Part shown: positions 1-5,676 of the stretch, in pieces | Layout of the letters: each line of letters starts with the position of its first letter | Position numbering within the stretch: position 1 is the stretch's first letter | NCBI GenBank assembly: GCA_949076555.1 | Contig: CARUOB010000034.1 | Location: forward strand, 1 to 6,215 | Source of the DNA: an uncultured Lachnospiraceae bacterium | Lineage (GTDB): Bacteria; Bacillota; Clostridia; Lachnospirales; Lachnospiraceae | DNA: 6,215 nt | Reading direction: 5' to 3' | Translations under genes and position numbers: made by a program | Notes under the pieces: model-generated | The model's input: only the letters and a program-made list of their open reading frames with translations | What the model was told of the DNA's origin: nothing | The model's database searches: none

Positions 1-2
1 AT

Positions 3-42
3 GCAGCCTCTGCTGCGAGTGATTAGAAGTACTTCTCACACT
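3..42. repeat. Two small inverted repeats downstream of the permease
   Basis: The 43 bases after the permease stop codon contain two dyad symmetries. At 25-36 there is a perfect 12-bp palindrome, AGAAGTACTTCT. Matching outer tetramers at 18-21 and 39-42 (AGTG/CACT) extend it, separated from it by short unpaired stretches. At 3-16 a 5-bp stem (GCAGC/GCTGC) encloses a 4-base loop. Neither is followed by a clear T-run inside the window. No start codon with a ribosome binding site is visible here on the minus strand. The repeats could be part of a terminator, an intergenic hairpin before the next transporter gene, or an operator. The window edge prevents a decision. Confidence 0.4.
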
Positions 43-43
43 A

Positions 44-733
44 TTATCTGACATCCGCCTTCCGCAGCCGTATTTCCACCTGACGAAGCGCCAGCGTCAA
101 TATTTTAATGAGCACATAGTAAATCACAGCGGTTCCAATCAGCGGCATAAACGCGATGAACGTCGCGCTCTTAATAAAGTCTCCCGCCTTCTGTATATCC
201 ATCAACCCTACATAGCCCACAATAGCCGTTTCCTTGATCAACACGATAAATTCGTTGCACAGCGCGGGGAAAATATTTTTCACCGCCTGGGGAATCACAA
301 TCCGGCTCATGGTCTGAAACGCGGAAAGCCCCAGGGATCTTCCTGCCTCCGTCTGGCCCTTGTCAATAGAAAGAATACCCGCCCGAACAATCTCGGACAC
401 GTAAGCGCCTGAGTTGACGCCGAAAGCAATTGCCGCAATAATCCACTTTTCTAAAGGCACCGTAGCAAAAATAACGAAATAGATAATCATAAGCTGCGTC
501 ACCGAAGGCGTCCCTCTGATCACGTCCGTATAGATACCGCCGACAAACCGCAGCGCCTTTTTCTTTGACAGATTGCATGTCGCAATCAACATGCCGATCA
601 GAATACCGATGACAATGGCTAAAAGCGACACCTTGATCGTCACGCCAATACCGCTCAATAGAAGTTTGTAACGGTCTTCCCTGATAAAACATTTATAAAA
701 CAGATCACTAAATTCAGCCGCCCACTGTGCCAT
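44..733 (-). CDS. Amino-acid ABC transporter permease (HisM/GlnP type)
   Basis: This 229-residue protein is an inner-membrane permease of a polar amino-acid ABC importer. It would form the membrane channel with an ATPase and a solute-binding protein, neither of which lies in the window. Hydrophobic segments fall at about residues 30-51, 78-92, 98-116, 158-178 and 194-215. The ATPase-contacting EAA loop is seen at about 129-150, with EAGRSLGL followed by IVIPQA, and is preceded by GAYVSEIVRAG and SIDKGQ, both typical of the His/Glu/Arg/Gln subfamily. The downstream NEFIVLIKETAIVGYVGL also fits. The substrate cannot be told. The reading frame opens further upstream at a TTG (787), but that codon lies upstream of the likely transcription start. 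The ATG at 733 has a good ribosome binding site and gives the usual family length. The gene follows a terminator-like hairpin and is probably transcribed separately from the kinase operon. Confidence 0.93.
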   Translation of the reverse strand: MAQWAAEFSDLFYKCFIREDRYKLLLSGIGVTIKVSLLAIVIGILIGMLIATCNLSKKKALRFVGGIYTDVIRGTPSVTQLMIIYFVIFATVPLEKWIIAAIAFGVNSGAYVSEIVRAGILSIDKGQTEAGRSLGLSAFQTMSRIVIPQAVKNIFPALCNEFIVLIKETAIVGYVGLMDIQKAGDFIKSATFIAFMPLIGTAVIYYVLIKILTLALRQVEIRLRKADVR

Positions 734-743
734 CCGTTTCTCA

Positions 744-751
744 TCCTTTCC
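744..751 (-). promoter_or_regulatory. Ribosome binding site that sets the permease start
   Basis: The minus strand reads GGAAAGGA, ending 10 bases before the ATG at 733. It supports that ATG over the in-frame TTG at 787, which has no comparable Shine-Dalgarno sequence. Confidence 0.7.
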
Positions 752-775
752 AATCCCTATGTCCGTGCCCGCTCT

Positions 776-804
776 ATCATACCACAACCTTTTCCGAAAG
801 AAAA
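776..804 (-). promoter_or_regulatory. Extended -10 promoter of the permease gene
   Basis: The minus strand carries TGGTATGAT at 784-776: a -10 hexamer TATGAT (one mismatch to TATAAT) preceded by the TGn extension. With a 17-bp spacer the -35 position is TTTTCT (804-799), a weak match, as is common for extended -10 promoters. Transcription would begin near 769, leaving a leader of about 36 bases before the ATG at 733. The -35 region touches the base of the upstream hairpin at 803-837. Sequence match only. Confidence 0.6.
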
Positions 805-837
805 GCAGAAAAATGCATATTATGCACTTTTCTGCTT
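803..837 (-). terminator. Hairpin with T-rich tail ending the regulator/kinase operon
   Basis: A 35-base dyad starts AAGCAGAAAA and ends TTTTCTGCTT. Paired from the ends it gives about 16 pairs around a very short loop; the single imperfect position becomes a G-U pair in the minus-strand RNA. On the minus strand the stem runs into TTTTCTTT, as expected of an intrinsic terminator for the kinase operon, whose stop lies about 65 bases upstream. The stem is A/T-rich for a classical terminator, so it could instead be a protein-binding site upstream of the permease promoter. Confidence 0.6.
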
Positions 838-901
838 ATATTTAACCATTCAGGCAGCTATTCAGCCCTCGGCTTCATTGTTACTGAATCCGGGCTGTCT
901 G

Positions 902-3616
902 TTACCTATCCAGTTCCTTCTTCCACTCTGCGATGATTTCCTCGCACCGCTCCGTATCGATATCCTCCACCGCATTTTTCAATTTCTCAAATATACCCGA
1001 CTGCGCCTCGCTGTAGGAATATTGGCCCATATCTCTGACCACATGCTCCATGGCGTCCATATCCAGATTTTCCATGGCTTCCGCCATCCGGTCAAAGAGC
1101 GCTGCCATCTCTTCCCTCTCCGCCGCTCTTCCGCCCTGCTCCTCCTCCTCTTTTATAAAGTAGGGAGCCAGAATCCCCTTATAGAACATATACTCTTCCA
1201 GCATTCCCGGCGTAATCTTATGGATCAGCGCCGCATTCTCGGCATTTCCGGCCGCCTCCATCTGCTCGGCGGTATATGCCAGATCCGTGGCGCCGATCTG
1301 TCTGGACGCGCTCTTTAGCGCATGTACTTCGACCGTATAATCTCTCCACTGTTCCTTCTGCTCATATTGCTGTATCAAGGCACACTTCTTATCAATCACA
1401 CGGTAATATTCCTTGAGCACAGACCAGAACAAATCTTCGTTTCCAAGGAACCCCATCGCCTTCTGCACATCCAGCCCTTCAATGACAATGTCTGTGGTGG
1501 TCTGTCCCCCTTCGCCGTCCTTGTGCATATTTCGAAGCGGCGCACTGGCCTTCTTTTTCTTTTTCTCAATCTTCTCCTGGGGAAGCCACTTGCGAAGTTT
1601 GAAAACCATATCCCGCATCTCAATGGGTTTCGTCACAAAGTCGTTCATACCCTCGCTGATAAACATTTCCGCCGTACCCTCCACCGCGTTTGCCGTGAGG
1701 GCAATGATCGGTACCTGCCCGTTATCCCCGAGAAGTCTGCGGATCACGCGGGTCGTCTCCACGCCGTCCATCTCCGGCATCATATGATCCATAAAAATAA
1801 TGTCGTAACGCTTATCCGTCACCATCAAGACGGCATCCTTACCGCTAAGCGCCGTCTCGATCTTCATCCCCAGCGGATTTAAGAGTCCCTTGGCCACCGT
1901 CAGATTGATGGCATTGTCGTCCACCACCAAAATCTCCGCCTTGGGCGCCACAAAATCAAAGTCTTCCGCCTCCATCATGGAAAAGGCGGCGTTATCTTCC
2001 TTGCCGTTAAAAATATTCGCCAGTCCGAGAATATAGAGCGGCTTCTTCACCACGCGCAGATTCGGCAGATCATAGGAACGGACCGTGCGGTAATTTGTCA
2101 GAAGCACCCCGCAGATATCGGGGTGCATTCTCAGAAAAAACTGTACCGCTTCCGTAAATAGCGGCTGCTCCACAAAGAAATACCCCGCACCGCTTTCCCT
2201 GACCTTGTTAAGCGTCTCCTCCGACTCCAGCCTCTCATAGCTGACGCCGAGTCGCTCCATATCAATAGCCAACTCCTGCGCAATGTACTCGCTCTGAATC
2301 AATCCGGCCGCCACTGTATTCTCCGGCAGCTTTTCCACGGAGCAGTGCATATCTGTCACTTTCTGCGGAATCACAAAAGAAAAAGTTGACCCTTTTCCGT
2401 ACATGCTCTCCACATGTATCTTTCCCTTCATCAGGGTAACAAGCTGTCTGCAGATGGCAAGACCCAGTCCGGTTCCTTCGATATTGCGGTTTCTCTTGCT
2501 GTCTAACTGTTGAAAGGATTTAAAGAGCTTATCCATATCGCTCTCTTTAATCCCACTCCCCGTATCGGTGATAGACACAATCAGCTCTATTCTGTCTTCC
2601 GTCGTCTGCTGGAAATCAACTTTCACATGGACATTTCCCTCTTTGGTAAATTTAACCGCATTGTTCGCCAGATTGACAATCACCTGCTTAATGCGCACGT
2701 TATCGCCGTACAGTCCCGACGGCAGATCCGGGTTTACGTCCACTGTCAGTTCCAGATCCTTACTTCCAATCCGTGTCATAATGATATTGGATACGTCATT
2801 GATCATGGACATCGGTTCATATGCCACATCACTGATATCCATCATGCCTGATTCGATCTTGGAAAAGTCCAGAATATCATTGATAATCGTAAGAAGCGTC
2901 TGTCCCGACGATTTAATCTGCCCGATATATTCTCTTGCCGCAGGCGTCAAATCTTCCCTGAGCGCCATCTCCGCCATGCCGATCACCGCATTCATGGGCG
3001 TACGAATCTCGTGGCTCATATTCGCCAGAAAATCCGATTTCATATTGGAGGTTTTTTTCAGCTCCATGTTGGTCAGGCTTTCCTGATATTTGCTGTAAGC
3101 GATATCTGAAAGGACATTGGCTATCGTATAGAGCGCGTTGGACACCTTTCCTACCGTTTCCTTTCCAACAATCCTGATGTCCTGCGCCGCGCATACCAAG
3201 CCGTCCGCATCCACGCCGATCTCCTCAGCCACCTGCCGTATCTGCTCTTCATCCGGCGGAATGGTCAACATCTGTCCTCCGATAAAGCATCCCACCGGAT
3301 TTCCATGGGCCATGATGGGCGCGGCAAAGGTCACAAGCCCCGCATGACAATAATAAGCACAGGAACCACCTGCCTTCGCCGCTCTTTCCACTCCCTGCTT
3401 ATTGCACAACTGACAGCGTCTTCGCCCCTCCTCTGTGCTTCGAATATACCTTTGACAAAAATCCGTAAACCCGGAAGGCTTCGTCTGTATCACGCCGGAA
3501 ACGTCTGCAATCATAGATGCAATTCCCGACATATCAGAAAACGCATCCTGTATTTTCTGTAAAGATTCCACATCTATCAAATCTGTCAGCTTGAGTTCGC
3601 TCTCTATGACCGCCAT
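902..3616 (-). CDS. PocR-domain hybrid sensor histidine kinase with receiver and HPt domains
   Basis: A 904-residue hybrid kinase with no obvious membrane segment, so probably cytoplasmic. Domains in order: a PocR-like sensory domain (about 11-172) with cysteines 54, 68, 71, 86 and 90 and the motif YYCHAGL; a HisKA domain with phospho-accepting His202 in MSHEIRTPMN; an ATPase domain with N-box NLANNAVKFT (315-324), DTGSGI (351-356) and GTGLGLAIC (381-389); a degenerate receiver-like stretch (about 425-540) without the phospho-Asp but keeping VVKKPL; a full receiver with Asp566/Asp567, phospho-Asp610 in IIFMDHMMPEMDG, Thr641 and Lys663; a lysine-rich linker (681-689); an HPt domain with His765 in EVHALKSASRQIGA; and a charged helical tail (about 825-904) of unknown role. 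The ATG is set by a strong site, GAGGGAGGA, 4 bases upstream (3621-3629). The gene lies 30 bp after the response-regulator gene and is surely co-transcribed with it. The PocR ligand is unknown. The neighbouring hemerythrin suggests a redox-linked signal, which is inference. Confidence 0.95.
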   Translation of the reverse strand: MAVIESELKLTDLIDVESLQKIQDAFSDMSGIASMIADVSGVIQTKPSGFTDFCQRYIRSTEEGRRRCQLCNKQGVERAAKAGGSCAYYCHAGLVTFAAPIMAHGNPVGCFIGGQMLTIPPDEEQIRQVAEEIGVDADGLVCAAQDIRIVGKETVGKVSNALYTIANVLSDIAYSKYQESLTNMELKKTSNMKSDFLANMSHEIRTPMNAVIGMAEMALREDLTPAAREYIGQIKSSGQTLLTIINDILDFSKIESGMMDISDVAYEPMSMINDVSNIIMTRIGSKDLELTVDVNPDLPSGLYGDNVRIKQVIVNLANNAVKFTKEGNVHVKVDFQQTTEDRIELIVSITDTGSGIKESDMDKLFKSFQQLDSKRNRNIEGTGLGLAICRQLVTLMKGKIHVESMYGKGSTFSFVIPQKVTDMHCSVEKLPENTVAAGLIQSEYIAQELAIDMERLGVSYERLESEETLNKVRESGAGYFFVEQPLFTEAVQFFLRMHPDICGVLLTNYRTVRSYDLPNLRVVKKPLYILGLANIFNGKEDNAAFSMMEAEDFDFVAPKAEILVVDDNAINLTVAKGLLNPLGMKIETALSGKDAVLMVTDKRYDIIFMDHMMPEMDGVETTRVIRRLLGDNGQVPIIALTANAVEGTAEMFISEGMNDFVTKPIEMRDMVFKLRKWLPQEKIEKKKKKASAPLRNMHKDGEGGQTTTDIVIEGLDVQKAMGFLGNEDLFWSVLKEYYRVIDKKCALIQQYEQKEQWRDYTVEVHALKSASRQIGATDLAYTAEQMEAAGNAENAALIHKITPGMLEEYMFYKGILAPYFIKEEEEQGGRAAEREEMAALFDRMAEAMENLDMDAMEHVVRDMGQYSYSEAQSGIFEKLKNAVEDIDTERCEEIIAEWKKELDR

Positions 3617-3646
3617 AGCATCCTCCCTCTACAGAATATCATTTGA

Positions 3647-4522
3647 TCAGCCCAAAACGCCCTTTATCGTGGAGGACAGCTTCTCCATATCAATCGGCTT
3701 GGCAAGATACCCCTTCGGTTTCATCGACAACACCTCCATGATCTTATTTCTGTCTGTCACACCCGTAAGGAACACGACCGGAATATTTCTCGTCGCCGGA
3801 TTCTCCCTGATCTTTGAAAGAACCGCCGCTCCGTTATCCACCGGCATCTCATAATCCAGAATCACCATATCCGTCTTCTTCGTCTCGAGGAACTTCAGGG
3901 CAATCTTGCCGCTGATGGCTGTCGCCACATCATAGCGCTCCACCAGATACCCTTTCAGCAGCTTAAGCACACTGCTGTCGTCGTCCACCACAAGAATATG
4001 CTTTTTTCTCGCCGCCTCTTCCCGCAGCTTCTTCTCCTTTTCCTCTTCTTTCGCAATCTGGGCCAGAAGCTCCTCCGCCACGCGCATGACGTCTTCCGTC
4101 TTCAGCGTGCTCTCCGTCACTGTCACGGACCGTTTTCCCCGGGTCTCCGGCCCCTTTTCCTTCAATAGCTTGACGATGCCCTCTTCCAGCTTTTGTGTGG
4201 AAATCGGTCTGCGGAATATGGTCACCTTCATGCCAGGGGCAATATGTACAAACTGCTCGCACTCCTCCGCGTCCCCGACAATCACGATGGGAATCCGCTC
4301 CTCCGCAATCTTGTCCTCCACATTGACAAACCGCTTCAGGTCGTCCGGGGATTCTCCGTACAGACAGTAGACAAGCACATCCGGCTGCACGTATTTGATA
4401 TGGTTTATAATATCGTCGTAGCGTTCCGAGGTGCTGACACACTCGAAGCTGAAATCCATATACGTAAAAAACTCGTTGATCACCATTTTGTTGTTTCCCG
4501 TCAACAAAACCTTATATTTCAT
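3647..4522 (-). CDS. Two-receiver response regulator with degenerate N-terminal receiver and no output domain
   Basis: A 291-residue protein. The C-terminal receiver (about 174-291) is complete: acidic residues Asp180-182 (HILVVDDDSS), phospho-acceptor Asp223 (MVILDYEMP), Thr253 (FLTG) and Lys275 (LAKP). The N-terminal part (about 1-122) has receiver-like alternation but lacks the acidic pair (VLLTGNN). It has Cys53 where the phospho-Asp would be (DVLVYC) and Arg-Pro in place of Lys-Pro (IFRRP), so it is probably a pseudo-receiver. A charged, Glu/Lys-rich helical linker (about 138-174) joins the two and may be a coiled coil. There is no DNA-binding or enzymatic output domain. It is the first gene of an operon with the hybrid kinase and is the likely final phosphate acceptor from that kinase's HPt domain. 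The frame extends upstream, but the ATG at 4522 has the ribosome binding site and lies downstream of the predicted promoter. Confidence 0.92.
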   Translation of the reverse strand: MKYKVLLTGNNKMVINEFFTYMDFSFECVSTSERYDDIINHIKYVQPDVLVYCLYGESPDDLKRFVNVEDKIAEERIPIVIVGDAEECEQFVHIAPGMKVTIFRRPISTQKLEEGIVKLLKEKGPETRGKRSVTVTESTLKTEDVMRVAEELLAQIAKEEEKEKKLREEAARKKHILVVDDDSSVLKLLKGYLVERYDVATAISGKIALKFLETKKTDMVILDYEMPVDNGAAVLSKIRENPATRNIPVVFLTGVTDRNKIMEVLSMKPKGYLAKPIDMEKLSSTIKGVLG

Positions 4523-4530
4523 AAACCCTA

Positions 4531-4537
4531 CCCCCCT
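4531..4537 (-). promoter_or_regulatory. G-rich ribosome binding site that sets the response-regulator start
   Basis: The minus strand reads AGGGGGG, 8 bases before the ATG at 4522. A second in-frame ATG at 4540 overlaps this stretch and has no site of its own, so 4522 is preferred. The run of six G is unusual for a Shine-Dalgarno element. Confidence 0.65.
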
Positions 4538-4549
4538 CATCCAAGCACA

Positions 4550-4569
4550 GTATAATATGTATATTATAC
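4550..4569. repeat. Perfect inverted repeat in the divergent control region
   Basis: On the plus strand, arms GTATAATAT and ATATTATAC are perfect reverse complements separated by GT. Because the arms contain TATAAT, the dyad has a -10-like hexamer on each strand. On the minus strand that hexamer is the -10 of the regulator/kinase promoter, so the dyad would cover roughly -14 to +7 of it. A protein bound here could repress that operon. The site lies about 80 bases upstream of the predicted hemerythrin start of transcription. Candidate operator, inferred from symmetry and position. Confidence 0.6.
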
Positions 4570-4591
4570 CAACTTTTGCCGCTCTTTGCAC
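4563..4591 (-). promoter_or_regulatory. Promoter of the regulator/kinase operon
   Basis: The minus strand reads TGGTATAAT at 4571-4563: a consensus -10 hexamer with the TGn extension. At 17-bp spacing the -35 position is GTGCAA (4591-4586), a poor match. Transcription would begin near 4556, giving a leader of about 34 bases to the ATG at 4522. Confidence 0.7.
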
Positions 4592-4605
4592 TGCTATTTT
4601 TCGTA

Positions 4606-4634
4606 TTGAGACACCGTGTAAAATATGGTAACAT
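4606..4634 (+). promoter_or_regulatory. Promoter of the hemerythrin gene
   Basis: TTGAGA (4606-4611, one mismatch to TTGACA) is followed by a 17-bp spacer and TAACAT (4629-4634, four of six to consensus). TGG directly before it gives an extended -10. Transcription would start near 4641, leaving a leader of about 27 bases that includes the ribosome binding site at 4651-4656. Confidence 0.6.
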
Positions 4635-4667
4635 ATTCCTATCAATTACCAGGGAGATGATTGTATT

Positions 4668-5555
4668 ATGGCAAAAGAAATCAAATGGAACGACCGCTTT
4701 AACGTAGGTGTGGACAGCATTGACAGCGCCCACAAAAAACTGTTTTCCATCGTCGGAAAGCTGATCGCCCTCAATGAGGACGAGGCCAAGCAGCAGCACG
4801 CATGCCGGGAGGGCATCAAATATTTCAAAAACTATACCATGAAGCATTTTGCCGACGAGGAAGCCTACATGCAGTCCATCGGCTATCCCGGACTCGCCGT
4901 ACATAAACGTCTGCATGACAGCCTGCGGGACAAGACAATTCCCGCTCTGGAGGCGGAGATGGAGGCACAGGATTACTCCACCGAATCGGTAGGACATTTT
5001 CTCGGTATCTGTGTGGGCTGGCTAAACGGCCACATTATTGTCGAGGATCGCGCCATCACGGGCAAGAACCCGCACAAATGGGTGCACCAGACGGATGAGA
5101 GTGAGCAGGAAAGTGTGGAAAAAGCGCTTGTGCAGGGGCTTGAGAATCTCGCGCAGACAAGCGCGGAAGTTATAAGCCGCCATTACAGCGGGGTGGAATT
5201 TTCCACAGGAAAAACGCTCTGTTTCCGCCTGACTTACCGGACGCAGGAAAAGAACCCCATCCGTATCTATCTGGTTTATGAAGAATCACTGGTTTTGCAT
5301 ACGCTCAGCGAAATTCTGGGAAAGGACATACACAGAATCGACCAGACGGTCATCACCGCCATGAAGCTTTTGTCCGAACAGTTTATCAGCCGCTTAAGGA
5401 CGCATTTTCCTGACACCGTCCGCGGCACTTTAGAGCGAAACGACATGCTGACCTTTGAACAGTTCGTCCGCACATTCGACAAAGAATATCCGCCCTACAG
5501 TCTGCTTCTCAGTACGGAGGGGAAGGGATATTTTGCATTCTGCGCTCAGGTGTAA
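4668..5555 (+). CDS. Bacteriohemerythrin fused to a CheX-like C-terminal domain
   Basis: A 295-residue cytoplasmic protein. Residues about 1-138 form a four-helix bacteriohemerythrin that binds a non-heme diiron centre and, in the family, O2 (some also react with NO). All seven ligands are present with family spacing: His22 (DSAHKKLF), His60 and Glu64 (KHFADEE), His79 and His83 (VHKRLH), His122 and Asp127 (NGHIIVED). Trp7 and the VGVDSID motif also fit. Residues about 148-295 resemble the chemotaxis phosphatase CheX in pattern: helix, strand IRIYLVYEES, helix LHTLSEILG, then IDQTVITAMKLLSEQFISRL. However, the ExxN catalytic pair of CheX-type phosphatases is not seen there. The CheX assignment is pattern-based and less certain than the hemerythrin. 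The start ATG follows AGGGAG (4651-4656) at a somewhat long 11-base spacing. The gene is divergent from the response regulator/hybrid kinase operon, which suggests a sensory or modulatory role in that pathway rather than plain oxygen storage. Confidence 0.9.
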   Translation: MAKEIKWNDRFNVGVDSIDSAHKKLFSIVGKLIALNEDEAKQQHACREGIKYFKNYTMKHFADEEAYMQSIGYPGLAVHKRLHDSLRDKTIPALEAEMEAQDYSTESVGHFLGICVGWLNGHIIVEDRAITGKNPHKWVHQTDESEQESVEKALVQGLENLAQTSAEVISRHYSGVEFSTGKTLCFRLTYRTQEKNPIRIYLVYEESLVLHTLSEILGKDIHRIDQTVITAMKLLSEQFISRLRTHFPDTVRGTLERNDMLTFEQFVRTFDKEYPPYSLLLSTEGKGYFAFCAQV

Positions 5556-5576
5556 ATTCTGTGTTTTATTCACATA

Positions 5577-5620
5577 AAGGCATCGCCGAATCATCAAATC
5601 ATCCGATTCGGCGATGCCTT
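5577..5620. terminator. Bidirectional terminator-like hairpin between convergent genes
   Basis: Perfect 16-bp arms (5577-5592, AAGGCATCGCCGAATC, and 5605-5620) enclose a 12-base loop. The stem begins 21 bases after the hemerythrin stop and 56 bases beyond the stop of the convergent MFS gene, so it can serve both. The T-tracts are weak: CCTTCTCATCATT on the plus strand and CCTTTATGTG on the minus strand. The rest of this gap (5621-5676) shows nothing further that I can support. Confidence 0.75.
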
Positions 5621-5676
5621 CTCATCATTCGCCAAATGCTCATGCAGGCACGGCACTTGGCTTATTGTTCGCGTAA

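Noticed and set aside
734..787. Longer permease starting at TTG 787
   Set aside because: The TTG lies upstream of the predicted transcription start, has no ribosome binding site, and would add a polar extension not usual for the family.
840..900. Short repeats (CTGAAT twice, CAGCCC/GGGCTG) after the kinase stop
   Set aside because: The matches are only 6 bp and imperfectly arranged; they are not distinguishable from chance.
1548..1574. A-rich lysine codon run in the kinase as a slippage or frameshift site
   Set aside because: The frame continues without interruption into a well-formed HPt domain. The run encodes an interdomain linker and has no stop or stimulatory structure nearby that I can see.
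1322..3086. Long plus-strand open frames opposite the kinase gene
   Set aside because: They have low-complexity, Cys/Ser/His-rich translations with no recognisable domain, and they mirror a well-supported coding strand.
4551..4556. TATAAT on the plus strand as the hemerythrin -10
   Set aside because: The -35 position (4528-4533) is C-rich and unlike consensus, and the promoter at 4606-4634 is better placed and better matched.
4523..4645. Longer response regulator reaching to 4645
   Set aside because: The extension covers the promoter and inverted repeat, and only the ATG at 4522 has a ribosome binding site and a receiver-like start (MKYKVLL).
4512..4997. Minus-strand frame across the divergent region and the hemerythrin start
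   Set aside because: It overlaps promoters and the iron-ligand coding region of a clear gene and shows no domain.
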